Assembly: GCF_007655005.1 (NCBI RefSeq)
Contig: NZ_SZVW01000034.1
Coordinates: 1 to 64,000 of the forward strand
Source: Streptomyces tibetensis
GTDB lineage: Bacteria; Actinomycetota; Actinomycetes; Streptomycetales; Streptomycetaceae
Reading direction: 5' to 3'
DNA length: 64,000 nt
Program-made: the position numbers and the translations under genes
In this document: positions 41,141-50,380 of the stretch, piece by piece
Layout: each line of letters starts with the position of its first letter
Numbering within the stretch: position 1 is the stretch's first letter
The notes under the pieces: model-generated
The model's input: the letters and a program-made list of their open reading frames with translations, nothing else
Databases searched by the model: none
What the model was told of the DNA's origin: nothing

Positions 41141-41722
41141 ATGGCGAAAAAGGACGTACCGCCTCGCTGGGACCGCAAGATGCAGCAGCGGCTCGCCCGC
41201 GGCGAAGCGGCCGCCCTCGGTGAGCTCTACGACCGGTTCGCCTCCCTTGTGCACGGCCTCGCCCACCGCGTGCTCGGCGACGAACGCGCCGCCGACGGCA
41301 TCACCCGCGAGGTCTTCATCCACGTCTGGGAGCATCCCGACTCCTACGACCCCAGACAGGGCCCGCTGCGTACCTGGGTGGCCACCCTGACCCACCGGCT
41401 CGCGGTGCAGCGGCTGCGCGCCACCGAGACCGCCGCCCTCGCCCGCGAAGGCTCCGGCGCCACGGAGGAACTGGAGCACAGGGTGCGCCGCGCCTCGGTC
41501 GCCGCCCGCGCTGACTACATCGTGCAGTCCATGCCGGTCCCTCTGCGCTCGGCCCTGGAGCGGGCCTACTTCCAGCGCCGCGACTACCGCCAGACGGCCG
41601 CCGACCTCGGCATCACCGAGGACGAGGCCCGTCGCCGCCTGCGCCTGGGCCTGCAACTGCTCTCCACCGCCCACGACACCGAGGCACCGGGCGCCCCGCC
41701 CGGATACGGGGGTGCGGTGTGA
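41141..41722 (+). CDS. ECF-like RNA polymerase sigma factor
   Basis: 193 residues. Region 2 (about 15-90): ARGEAAALGELYDRFASLVH, DERAADGITREVFIHVWEHP, LRTWVATLTHRLAVQRLRA. Region 4 (about 120-175): SMPVPLRSALERAYFQRRDY, RQTAADLGITEDEARRRLRL. Its last codons overlap the next gene (GTGA), the standard sigma/anti-sigma coupling. It would recruit RNA polymerase to a small regulon when released. Confidence 0.9.
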   Translation: MAKKDVPPRWDRKMQQRLARGEAAALGELYDRFASLVHGLAHRVLGDERAADGITREVFIHVWEHPDSYDPRQGPLRTWVATLTHRLAVQRLRATETAALAREGSGATEELEHRVRRASVAARADYIVQSMPVPLRSALERAYFQRRDYRQTAADLGITEDEARRRLRLGLQLLSTAHDTEAPGAPPGYGGAV

Positions 41723-43449
41723 ACAGGCCGGACCGTTTCGAGGCGCACGAGGACGGCGAAGGGGACGACGGCCGCGAGGAGAAGGCCAACACCCGGGACG
41801 AGAGCGACATTCAGCATGAAAGCGGCAACAGCGGGCACGGCATCGGCTCCCCTCCGGGACCCGGCACGCCCGCCGGACCGCCCGGGCCGGGGGGACCCGA
41901 AGGGCCGGGAGGACCCGAAGGGCCGGGAGGGCCGGGAGGACCCGAAGGGCCGGGAGGGCCGGGAGGACCCGAAGGGCCGGGAGGGCCGGGAGGGCCGGGA
42001 GGGCCGGGAGGGCCAGCGGGAACGGGCAAGCCGGGCAAGCCGGACGGACCAGCGGAACCGGGCGAGCCGGCAGGAGCGGGCGGGCCGGCGGAACCGGGCG
42101 AGCCGAGCAGGCCGGACGGACCGGCGGAACCTGGCGAACCGAGCAGACCAGCGGGACCGGGCGAACCGGCAGGAGCGGGCGGGCCGGCGGGGCCGGTCCG
42201 GGCCGAGGCCGGTGATGCTCCGGAGTGCGGGGGTCCGCCGCGGATCCCGATGCCCCGGGCCTCCGTCGAGGACAGTGGGCTGCCGCTGCCCACGTGCGCG
42301 GAGCTCGGCGACCTGCCGGCGCCGCCGCCCGCCCCGCCCGTCTTCGCCCACCCCGTGCTGAAGGCCCTGCTCGGCGCCTGGGCACTGGCCGCGTGTTCGG
42401 CCGAGGAGGCCACGGCCGTCGAGGAGCACCTCGGCGCGTGCGGCTCCTGCGCCGACGAGGCCCGGCGGCTGCGCGAGGCGGTCGGGCTGCTGCAACGCCC
42501 CGAGAGCCTCGACCTGGACCCGGGACTGCGCACCCGCGTCCTGGACACCTGCCTGGAGCGGCGCCCGCCACGCATCCCGGTACCGGAGTGGGCCGCCGCG
42601 TACGACGCCGAGACCGCGCGCCTGGACGCCCTGCTGCAGGACTTCGGCGACGCCGAGTGGCACGCGCCGGTACGGCTGCGCTGGTTCCGCTCGGACGCTT
42701 CGACGAGCCGTCGCACCACCGTCGCCGGGGTCATCGCGCATCTGCTCAGCGTCGACGGCCTGGTGGCTGTCGCGCTCGGCCTGGACGACCCGCTGGGCGA
42801 CGTCCCGTCCCGGCTCCCCACGCCGGCGGCCCGCACCGAGGCGTTCTGGCGCGCCTCCCACTTCCCGCCCACCCGGTCCGTCCGGGCGCCCTGGCGGGAG
42901 CAGAGCCACAGCCTCGTACGCACGGTGTCGTTCACGGGCGGCGGCGCCGGGAAGATGCCGGTGTCGTACGGCGACTTCGAACTGCCCCTGCACGACGCGA
43001 TGCTGGATCGCGCCTTCGAGTGCTGGGTGCACGCGGAGGACATCGCCGACGCGGTCGACTACCCCTACGCCCCGCCGTCGCCGCGCCATCTGCACCGCAT
43101 GATCGACCTGGCGGCCCGCATGCTGCCGACGGCCCTGGCCCACCGCCGCCGGGCCGGTCTGGCCTCCCCCGCGCACCACCGCCATCTCGTCGCGGCGGGC
43201 GAACCCGGCCGCAGCCTCCGGCTGGAGATCGAGGGCTCGGGCGGCGGCGAGTGGCTGATCCCCCTCGACTCCCCCGCGGCGAAGGGCTCCGCCGAGCACG
43301 AGGTGGCCCACGTGGCCCTGGACGGCGTCGAGTTCTGCCGCCTGGCCGCGGGCCACGTCCCTCCGCAGGAGGCGGCGGCGGGCCAGGTCGGAGACAGGGA
43401 GGCGATCAGGGACGTCCTGTTCGCGGCGGCTTCACTGAGCAGGATGTAG
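41719..43449 (+). CDS. Anti-sigma factor: collagen-like region + zinc-finger (ZAS) + mycothiol-DinB-like domain
   Basis: 576 residues with three parts. Residues about 45-150 are Gly-x-y collagen-like repeats (GPEGPG units; 18-base DNA repeat near 41890-42010). Residues about 215-265 hold the zinc anti-sigma motif EEHLGACGSCADEARRLREA (H-x3-C-x2-C). Residues about 290-560 form a maleylpyruvate-isomerase/DinB-like domain (WAAAYDAETARLDALLQDFG, FECWVHAEDIADAVDYPYA). It binds the upstream sigma factor; the MDMPI domain suggests thiol or metal sensing. No transmembrane helix is visible, so it should be cytoplasmic. Confidence 0.85.
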   Translation: MNRPDRFEAHEDGEGDDGREEKANTRDESDIQHESGNSGHGIGSPPGPGTPAGPPGPGGPEGPGGPEGPGGPGGPEGPGGPGGPEGPGGPGGPGGPGGPAGTGKPGKPDGPAEPGEPAGAGGPAEPGEPSRPDGPAEPGEPSRPAGPGEPAGAGGPAGPVRAEAGDAPECGGPPRIPMPRASVEDSGLPLPTCAELGDLPAPPPAPPVFAHPVLKALLGAWALAACSAEEATAVEEHLGACGSCADEARRLREAVGLLQRPESLDLDPGLRTRVLDTCLERRPPRIPVPEWAAAYDAETARLDALLQDFGDAEWHAPVRLRWFRSDASTSRRTTVAGVIAHLLSVDGLVAVALGLDDPLGDVPSRLPTPAARTEAFWRASHFPPTRSVRAPWREQSHSLVRTVSFTGGGAGKMPVSYGDFELPLHDAMLDRAFECWVHAEDIADAVDYPYAPPSPRHLHRMIDLAARMLPTALAHRRRAGLASPAHHRHLVAAGEPGRSLRLEIEGSGGGEWLIPLDSPAAKGSAEHEVAHVALDGVEFCRLAAGHVPPQEAAAGQVGDREAIRDVLFAAASLSRM

Positions 43450-43571
43450 ACCCCGACCTCAGGGACGCACCCCCAGGGGCGCGGGGCTCTGTCTGATGTG
43501 CGGCTCCGCCGCGTGGGCGCGACAAGCCACAAACCACCCGCACCCGCCGCCGAACTGGACGAACCGAGCTC

Positions 43572-44453
43572 CTAGGCGAAAATCACCGTCCGCCGTCCGT
43601 TGAGCAGAATCCTCCGCTCGGCATGCCACTTCACACCCCGGGCCAGCGCCTGGCACTCCACATCACGCCCGATCGCGACAAGCCCCTCAGGCGTCACGTC
43701 GTGCCCGACCCGCTCGACCTCCTGCTCGATGATCGGCCCCTCGTCGAGATCGGCCGTCACATAGTGAGCCGTCGCCCCGATCAGCTTCACACCCCGGGCA
43801 TGAGCCTGGTGATACGGCTTCGCCCCCTTGAAGCTCGGCAGGAACGAGTGGTGGATGTTGATGATCCGCCCGGAGAGCGCCTTGCACAGGTCGTCCGACA
43901 GCACCTGCATGTACCGGGCGAGCACGACCAGTTCGACACCCTCCTCACGCACGATGTCGAGCAGCCGCCCCTCGGCCTCCGCCTTCGTGTCCTTCGTCAC
44001 CGGAATGTGGTGGAAGGGGATGTTGTACGACTTCACCAGCTCGGCGAAGTCCGTGTGGTTCGACACGACCCCGGCGATCTCCACCGGCAGCGCCCCGGTT
44101 TGCGCCCGGAACAGCAGGTCGTTCAGGCAGTGCCCGAACTTGCTGACCATGAGCAGGATGCGCATCTTCTCGTCGGCCCGGTTGATCTGCCAGTCCATCT
44201 GGAAGGAGTCGCCGATCGCCGCGAAGCTGGCCCGCAGTTTCTCCACGGTCACCGGGGCGTCCGCCGAGAAGTGGACCCGCATGAAGAACAGTCCCGTGTC
44301 GTGGTCGCCGAACTGCTGACTGTCCTCGATGTTGCAGCCGGTCATGAACAGGTAGCTCGACACGGCGTGCACGATGCCCTTCCTGTCCGGGCAGGAAAGG
44401 GTGAGGACGTACTGGTCGGCCGGGACCGCGGCGCTGGTGGACTGCTCGTTCAT
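43572..44453 (-). CDS. purU: Formyltetrahydrofolate deformylase
   Basis: 293 residues. The N-terminal ACT domain (YVLTLSCPDRKGIVHAVSSY, NIEDSQQFGDHDTGLFFMRV) is followed by the formyltransferase-fold hydrolase with VVSNHTDF, ELVVLARYMQVLSDDLC, INIHHSFLPSFKGAKPYHQA and GATAHYVTADLDEGPIIEQE. The enzyme hydrolyses 10-formyl-THF to formate and THF, balancing one-carbon pools. The start ATG 44453 lies before MNEQSTSAAVPADQY; longer frames upstream lack a ribosome site. Confidence 0.95.
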   Translation of the reverse strand: MNEQSTSAAVPADQYVLTLSCPDRKGIVHAVSSYLFMTGCNIEDSQQFGDHDTGLFFMRVHFSADAPVTVEKLRASFAAIGDSFQMDWQINRADEKMRILLMVSKFGHCLNDLLFRAQTGALPVEIAGVVSNHTDFAELVKSYNIPFHHIPVTKDTKAEAEGRLLDIVREEGVELVVLARYMQVLSDDLCKALSGRIINIHHSFLPSFKGAKPYHQAHARGVKLIGATAHYVTADLDEGPIIEQEVERVGHDVTPEGLVAIGRDVECQALARGVKWHAERRILLNGRRTVIFA

Positions 44454-44548
44454 GCAGGACAGGTTCCCACAAGGAACGACACCACCGGCAATCGTCCCGC
44501 AGGGCGGACCCCCGGCGGAACCGCCGGGCCGGCCCGGTCGCGAGACCG

Positions 44549-45049
44549 CTACGCGGACCTGGTCACGATCCGCAGCACGTCCAGGCTGCTCGGCGCCGCG
44601 TCCGGCTCCTCGCCGTCGCTCGTGGCGAGCCGCACATGCGCGTCCCGGGCCGCCTGGACCGCCTCCGGCCACGCCTCGTGCTGGAGGTACGCGGCGACCG
44701 GCGCGTCCGGTCCGACCTGGTGCATGATCCGCAGCACCCGCAGCACCGCGGTGTCGACGAGGGCCGCCTCCTGCGAGTCGCGGAAGATCGTGCCGACGTA
44801 CTTCTCGGCGGACCAGTGATCCAGCCAGGTGTCCTCGACCAGCCGGTACACCGCGTCGGTCACGTCACCGTAGCCGTCCACACCGGCCAGCCAGACGTCC
44901 CGCTGGAACCCGGGGTCGGAGAGCATGTGCAGCGCCGAGCGCACGTTGCTGCGCCAGCGCCACCACGGCATGTCATTGACAGGCATGCCGCCCATGGTGG
45001 ATGAGCGACGGCCACGACGGGAAGAGTTCTCCGAAGCTTGCACGGTCAT
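44549..45049 (-). CDS. Conserved actinobacterial hypothetical protein
   Basis: 166 residues from ATG 45049; internal ATGs at 44995 and 44986 are equally plausible starts (MPVNDMPWWRWRSNVRSALH). Helical protein with MLSDPGFQRDVWLAGVDGYG and YRLVEDTWLDHWSAEKYVGT. I recall orthologues beside purU in other Streptomyces but no function. Divergent from the lipoprotein gene. Confidence 0.75.
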   Translation of the reverse strand: MTVQASENSSRRGRRSSTMGGMPVNDMPWWRWRSNVRSALHMLSDPGFQRDVWLAGVDGYGDVTDAVYRLVEDTWLDHWSAEKYVGTIFRDSQEAALVDTAVLRVLRIMHQVGPDAPVAAYLQHEAWPEAVQAARDAHVRLATSDGEEPDAAPSSLDVLRIVTRSA

Positions 45050-45166
45050 CGATCGTACGTTCCCCTCCACATCGGTCACACCGGCCCCTGCAATTCACCT
45101 GTGCGTCACCGATTGTCGATCCGGTATCACGCACGGGTTGGCCATGTGACGGAATCGTGCGGAACC

Positions 45167-46477
45167 ATGACCGGCAGGCGACACACCCGCAGCACATTCC
45201 TCCCCGGCCTCCTCACCCGTCACGCCAGACACGGCATCGTCTCGGCGGGCACGGCGGTCGCGTGCGCGTCGCTCCTCGCCGGATGCGGGGTCGTCCCCGG
45301 CACCACGGGGGATGTCGGGGACGACACCATCACCGTCATGACCTGGGCCCCGCAGGACACCAAGGCCACCAACAAACCCGGCATGCCCGCCTTCGCCCGC
45401 GCCTACGCCCGCTGGATCAACGCCAAGGGCGGGATCAACGGCCGCAAGCTCAACGTGCTGACCTGCAACGACCACAACGACAGCGTGGACGCCGCGAAGT
45501 GCGCCCGGCGGGCCGCCAAGGAGAACGTCGTCGCGGTCGTCGGATCCTACAGCCAGTACGCGGACTCCTTCTTCCCCTCGCTCGAGGGCGCGGGCATCCC
45601 CTACATAGGCGGCTACGGCATCACCAACGCCGAGTTCACCAGCCCCCTGTCCTACCCCGTCAACGGCGGGCAGCCCGCACTGCTCGCCGGTCTCGGCAGC
45701 GCTCTCGCCGGTTGCGGACCCGTCGCGCTGATCCGGCCCGACACCATCGCGGGCGACCAGCTGCCCCCGCTGCTCGACTCCGGCCTGAAGGCGGGCGGGC
45801 ACCGGGCCTCGAACGACCAGCGGGCGGCGGAGGACGCCACCGAGTACGACGGCCAGGCCGAGCGGGCCCTGCGCACGACGGCCGGCGACGCGACGGACGA
45901 CGGGTGCGTGGTGCCCGCGCTGGGGGACCGCAACGGCACCTTCATGGACTCCTTCCGGCGGGCCCGGGAGGACTTCCCCGAGGTGCGGACCGCGACCGTG
46001 CTGGGCAGCGTCGACCAGACGGTGATCGACGCGACCGGCGGGGCGACGGGCCCGTACGAGGGCTCGTACATCACCGGCTGGTACCCGGTGGCGAGTGATC
46101 CGCGCTGGGACGGGATGAAGCAGGTGATCCGCGAGCAGGCCTTCGGTGACAACCGCATCGACCCCGCGGACGCCGGAGTGCAGACCACGTGGATCGCCTA
46201 CACGGTCTTCCGGCAGATCGTCGAGTCGCTCGGCGACGGCGAGGTGAGTGCCGACACCGTGACGCAGGCCCTGGACGACGGCCTGCAGGTCGGCACGGGC
46301 GGACTCACGCCGAGGCTGCGGTGGCGATTCCAGGACAAGCTCGCCGCCGTGGGCTTCCCACGCCTGGTCAACGCCAACGTGACCCTTCAGGTGGTGCGGG
46401 ACGGGCGGCTGGTCTCGGCGCGCAAGGGCTTCGTCGACACGACGCGGACGCTGGAGAACGCCGACCTGAACGACTGA
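45167..46477 (+). CDS. Lipoprotein, branched-chain amino-acid type ABC substrate-binding protein
   Basis: 436 residues. A signal peptide with RR near the start (TGRRHTRST) and lipobox LLAGC, Cys at residue 40, indicates lipidation and export, possibly by Tat. The mature part is a type-1 periplasmic-binding fold: PAFARAYARWINAKGGINGR, VVAVVGSYSQYADSFFPSLE, IPYIGGYGITNAEF, YEGSYITGWYPVASDPRWDG. No permease or ATPase genes are adjacent, so it may be an orphan sensor-type binding protein. GTG 45146 is an alternative start. Confidence 0.87.
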   Translation: MTGRRHTRSTFLPGLLTRHARHGIVSAGTAVACASLLAGCGVVPGTTGDVGDDTITVMTWAPQDTKATNKPGMPAFARAYARWINAKGGINGRKLNVLTCNDHNDSVDAAKCARRAAKENVVAVVGSYSQYADSFFPSLEGAGIPYIGGYGITNAEFTSPLSYPVNGGQPALLAGLGSALAGCGPVALIRPDTIAGDQLPPLLDSGLKAGGHRASNDQRAAEDATEYDGQAERALRTTAGDATDDGCVVPALGDRNGTFMDSFRRAREDFPEVRTATVLGSVDQTVIDATGGATGPYEGSYITGWYPVASDPRWDGMKQVIREQAFGDNRIDPADAGVQTTWIAYTVFRQIVESLGDGEVSADTVTQALDDGLQVGTGGLTPRLRWRFQDKLAAVGFPRLVNANVTLQVVRDGRLVSARKGFVDTTRTLENADLND

Positions 46478-46518
46478 GCCTCCCCGCTCGGGTGGTTCAC
46501 GCCGAGCGGGCCGTCCCC

Positions 46519-46588
46519 GTCACAGCCGCTTCGGTGTCTCCGTCACAGCCGCTTCGGCGTCTCCGTCACAGCTGCGTCGGCTGGCGCT
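46519..46588. repeat. 23-bp tandem repeat containing a stop codon (3 units)
   Basis: GTCACAGCCGCTTCGGTGTC plus TCC at 46519 and its near copy at 46542, then the true gene end GTCACAGCTGCGTCGGCTGG at 46565. The TCA in each unit equals the stop codon of the leftward gene ending at 46566. Confidence 0.85.
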
Positions 46589-48506
46589 CGGTCAGCCCGT
46601 ACTTCTTAGCGATCCCGTTCCACAGCCCGGCCGCCTTGGCCTTCTCGGTGCTGGCGACGCCGCTGGCCCGGTTGCCGGCCAGGGTCTGGTTGGTGGCGCG
46701 GGCCTGGCCCTTCTTGCAGCCCTTCTTGCCGGCGGTCTGGTCGGCCCAGGCCGCGTAGTGGTTGTCGGCCGAGGCGGAGGCCTGCCAGGCCTTGGTGAGG
46801 GCGGTGGTCAGCGCGGCGTGGTCGGGCAGCTTGTCGACCTCGATGCCGGAGAGCCGGGTGACAAGCCCGCTGCGCTGCTTGGCCGCGTCCCGCAGGTTCT
46901 TGGCCGCCTGGGGGAGGTTGTCGCAACCCTTGACGTCGGCGACCGCGTTGATCACGGTGCTGCGGCTGTTGCCGCTGTCGGAGAGCAGCTTGTCCAGCTC
47001 GACCGCCTGGGCCCGGGCCGGGTCGGCCGACGGCGAGGCCGAGCCGTCCGTCGCGGGGGCCGAGGCGGCCACGGTCTTCTTGTCGCCGCCGTCCTCGTCA
47101 CCGCCGCCTCCGCCACCGGCGAGCAGCGCCCCCGCGCCGACGCCGAGCACGGCGATGCCGATGCCGACGGCGGCGATGACGGGGACACGCGATCCGGAAC
47201 GGCCACCGCGCGAGCGGCCTCCGGCGGGCGGGGCGTGGGAGGGCTGGGGAGCGCCGCCGTACGCGGGCTGCGGCCGCGGCTGCTCGATGCGGGGCATCTG
47301 CTGGGTGGCGCCGGCCGGGCTGTCGACGCCCTGGTCACTGCGGAAGAGGTTGTCGAACTCGGCGGGCGGCTGCTTGCTCCCACCGGGCACCGGCGGGATG
47401 TACTGCGTCGCCTCGGCGTCCGGGTGCGGGCCCGACGGCAGCGGCCCGGCTCCCGCACCCGCCAGGGGCCCGGTCCCGAGGTACCGCGTCGCCTCCGGGT
47501 CCTCCCCGGCAGGCATCTCGGGCGGCAGCGCCCCCGGGGACACCGGCGGTATGTACTGGGTCGCCCCCTCGTCGGCGGCCTGCGCGACGGGCGGCAGGTA
47601 CTGCGTGGCCGCGGCGTCCCCCGCGACGGGCGGTATGTACTGGGTCGCGCCCTCGTCGGCGGGCGCGGGCAGCGGGGCGCCGCCGTACGACTGCTGGGGG
47701 GCTCCCCCACCCGGAGCGCCGTAGGCCCCACCGGCGGCCGGCTGACCGGCCCCGTACCCACCGGACTCCGGCTGCTGCCGGGCTCCACCCCCACCCGGAG
47801 CGCCGTACGCCCCACCGGCGGCCGGCTGACCGGCCCCGTACCCACCGGACTCCGGCTGCTGCCGGGCTCCACCCCCACCCGGAGCGCCGTACGCCCCACC
47901 GGCGGCCGGCTGACCGGCCCCGTACCCACCGGACTCCGGCTGCTGCCGGGCTCCACCCGCGGCGGGAGCGCCGTAAGCGCCGCCCCCCTGCGGGTATCCG
48001 TAGCCGGAGCCTCCGTGCGGCTGGTCGGGCCCGGCGGAGCCCTCCGGGGGCAGCGGGGCGCCCCCGCCCGCGGCGCCGTACGGGGCGTACCCGGCGGTGC
48101 CCGCGGGCGGCTGGGCCGTGCCGTACGGGTCGGGGTTCGCCGGTGTGCCGGCGTACGGGTCCGGGGACCGGGTGCCCTCCGGGGGGAGGGCGCCCGCGGC
48201 CTGGGCGTCCCACGCGGGCTGCTCCGGCGTGCTCCACTGCTGGGGCTGGGACTGCCAGGTCTGGCCCGGCGGCGGGGGCGGGGTCTGCTGCTGACCGGGG
48301 CCCCACGGCTGGCCCCAGGTCTGGCCCTCCGCAGGGGCCGACGTCTGCGGCGCGCCCGCCGAAGGCGGGGCGGGCCGGCGGCCGGAGGCTTCGGCGGGTC
48401 CGCCCGTCATGCCCGGCAGCAGGGGTTCGCCACCGTCGGAGGGCAGCACGATGCCTTCGCGCGCGGGGCGCGCCGAGGGCTCCTCGCCCTGTCCACTCTG
48501 CGTCAC
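46566..48506 (-). CDS. Repeat-rich membrane protein with multiple ATQYIPPV motifs
   Basis: 646 residues. The long disordered N-terminal region is rich in Pro, Gly, Gln and Tyr and includes three near-identical 28-residue repeats (GGARQQPESGGYGAGQPAAG...) encoded by an 84-base tandem repeat at about 47720-47960. Then come ATQYIPPV, ATQYLPPV, ATQYIPPV, ATRYLG, ATQYIPPV and ATQQMP (residues about 275-410), a single transmembrane helix VPVIAAVGIGIAVLGVGAGA (about 455), and an extracytoplasmic C-terminal helical domain with paired Cys (VKGCDNLPQAAKNLRDAAKQ...GKKGCKKG). The TQ motifs look like Ser/Thr-kinase or FHA docking sites. Confidence 0.8.
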   Translation of the reverse strand: MTQSGQGEEPSARPAREGIVLPSDGGEPLLPGMTGGPAEASGRRPAPPSAGAPQTSAPAEGQTWGQPWGPGQQQTPPPPPGQTWQSQPQQWSTPEQPAWDAQAAGALPPEGTRSPDPYAGTPANPDPYGTAQPPAGTAGYAPYGAAGGGAPLPPEGSAGPDQPHGGSGYGYPQGGGAYGAPAAGGARQQPESGGYGAGQPAAGGAYGAPGGGGARQQPESGGYGAGQPAAGGAYGAPGGGGARQQPESGGYGAGQPAAGGAYGAPGGGAPQQSYGGAPLPAPADEGATQYIPPVAGDAAATQYLPPVAQAADEGATQYIPPVSPGALPPEMPAGEDPEATRYLGTGPLAGAGAGPLPSGPHPDAEATQYIPPVPGGSKQPPAEFDNLFRSDQGVDSPAGATQQMPRIEQPRPQPAYGGAPQPSHAPPAGGRSRGGRSGSRVPVIAAVGIGIAVLGVGAGALLAGGGGGGDEDGGDKKTVAASAPATDGSASPSADPARAQAVELDKLLSDSGNSRSTVINAVADVKGCDNLPQAAKNLRDAAKQRSGLVTRLSGIEVDKLPDHAALTTALTKAWQASASADNHYAAWADQTAGKKGCKKGQARATNQTLAGNRASGVASTEKAKAAGLWNGIAKKYGLTERQPTQL

Positions 48507-48707
48507 CGGGACTCCTACTTATGGGGGACCTTGTGAATCGTCGGGTCACGCTACCGGGTCCCCAGAGCCCCGTGCCACGCAGCACAGGGCCCGACCGCAT
48601 GCCCTGTGAGCGTGGTAACACCGGCGGGGCACGGCGCGTTGGCCTTGTCACCTCCCGCGCACGCCGCAGCCGTTTCCCGCATGTTCACGCATGCGCAGAC
48701 CCTGTGT

Positions 48708-50093
48708 TCACGCAGCCGCCTGCAGGTCGAGCCGCGCCCCGAACTCCCTCACCACCGCCTCGTCCCGGTACGGCTCCAGCCGCTGCTGGAAGTCCTCCAG
48801 GTACTCGGCGCCCCGGTTGGACCGCAGCCCCTCCAGCAGCTCCACGGCCTTCATGCCGGTGTTGCACGCCTCCTCGATCTCGCGCTGCTGCACCTGCGCC
48901 GTGGCCAACAGCACATAGCCGATGGCCCGGCGGCGCGCCCGCGTCTCGGGATGCCCGGCCAGCGACTCCTGCGCACACCGCGCCGCCGCCTCGGCCTGCC
49001 CGAGGTCCCGGTGGCAGTGGGCCAACTCGTCGGCGAGATAGGCCTCGTCGAAGTGCGCGATCCACACCGGGTCGTCCCCCGCGGCCGGGTCGGCCGCCTC
49101 CAGTGCGCTCACCGCACGCCCCGCCGCGGACTGCGCGGCGCGCACGTCGCCCATGAGGGCGTGCCCGCGCGCCTCCGCCGCCAGGAACATCGACTCCGCC
49201 CGCGGCGACACGCGCCCCCGCGCCCCCTCCTGCGCCGCCCGCGCCAACTGCGCGATCTCCCGCGGATTTCCGAGCTGCGCGGCGAGATGGCTCATGGAGG
49301 CCGCGAGGACGTACCCGCCGTAGCCGCGGTCCCCGGCGGCCTGCGCCAGCCGCAGCGCCTGGATGTAGTAGCGCTGGGCCAGACCGGGCTGGCCCGTGTC
49401 GACGGCCATGTACCCGGCGAGCTCCGTCAGCCGGGCCACCGCGGCGAACAGGTCCCGCCCGACCGCCTCCCGGTACGACCCCGCCAGCAGCCCCGAGACC
49501 ACGCTGTTGAGGTAGTGCACGACGACCGGCCGCACATGCCCGCTGCCGTACTGGTGGTCGAGGTCCACCAGCGCCTGCGTCATGGCCTGCACCGCCTGCA
49601 CGTCGGACTGCCCCACCCGCGGCCCCGCCGAGCGCGACACCTGCGCGTCGGGCGCGGAGATCAGCCAGTCCCGGCTGGGCTCGACCAGCGCGGACGCCGC
49701 GACGGAGGAGCCGGACAGGAAGTCCCGCCGCCCCACGTCGCTGCGCCACAGCTCGCAGACCTGCTCGATGGCCCCCAGTACCGTCGGCGAGAACTGCAGG
49801 CCCACGCCCGAGGCGAGGTTCTTGCCGTTGGCCATGCCGATCTCGTCGATCGTGACCGTACGGCCGAGTTTGCGGCCCAGGGCCTCGGCGATGATCGCCG
49901 GTGCCCGGCCCCGTGGCTGCTGCCCGCGCAGCCAGCGCGCCACCGACGTCTTGTCGTAGCGCAGGTCGAGGCCGTGTTCCGCACCGCACATGTTGACCCG
50001 GCGGGCCAGGCCGGCGTTGGAGCATCCGGCTTCCTGGATGAGCGCCTGGAGCCGTTCGTTCGGCTGCCGGGCGACGAGCGGCCTTGCGGCCAT
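48708..50093 (-). CDS. HTH-TPR transcriptional regulator of Streptomyces type
   Basis: 461 residues from ATG 50093, with AGGGGGT upstream. The N-terminal HTH (NERLQALIQEAGCSNAGLAR...YDKTSVARWLRGQQPRGRAP) and the region up to DEIGMANGKN are followed by helical TPR-like repeats (about 155-440: LVDLDHQYGSGHVRPVVVHY, GYMAVDTGQPGLAQRYYIQA, LAHCHRDLGQAEAAARCAQE). Many Streptomyces carry this regulator family, often linked to development. The ligand is unknown. Divergent from the primase-polymerase domain gene. Confidence 0.85.
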   Translation of the reverse strand: MAARPLVARQPNERLQALIQEAGCSNAGLARRVNMCGAEHGLDLRYDKTSVARWLRGQQPRGRAPAIIAEALGRKLGRTVTIDEIGMANGKNLASGVGLQFSPTVLGAIEQVCELWRSDVGRRDFLSGSSVAASALVEPSRDWLISAPDAQVSRSAGPRVGQSDVQAVQAMTQALVDLDHQYGSGHVRPVVVHYLNSVVSGLLAGSYREAVGRDLFAAVARLTELAGYMAVDTGQPGLAQRYYIQALRLAQAAGDRGYGGYVLAASMSHLAAQLGNPREIAQLARAAQEGARGRVSPRAESMFLAAEARGHALMGDVRAAQSAAGRAVSALEAADPAAGDDPVWIAHFDEAYLADELAHCHRDLGQAEAAARCAQESLAGHPETRARRRAIGYVLLATAQVQQREIEEACNTGMKAVELLEGLRSNRGAEYLEDFQQRLEPYRDEAVVREFGARLDLQAAA

Positions 50094-50380
50094 GACATAC
50101 CCCCTGTGGCTGCGGTGCCTGCCCACGCACCGAGTTGTGTGTCTTCCGCGGCCGAGCCCCTCACGTCCCAGCTAAAAGATCCGGCCGTGAAGATCAATGC
50201 CCCGCCCACCAGGTGAAAATGCGAGGCATGTGAGGATTGCCGGGGTAACGGCTGTTGCCGGCCCCACACCTGGCTACCCAGCTCCGGCCACCGTTCCTCC
50301 TGCGCGCCCCCGCACATGCACCCATGCGCCCCGGGAACAGGGGCGATGCTCTCCCCCGCGCACAGGGACGGGCGTAACCC

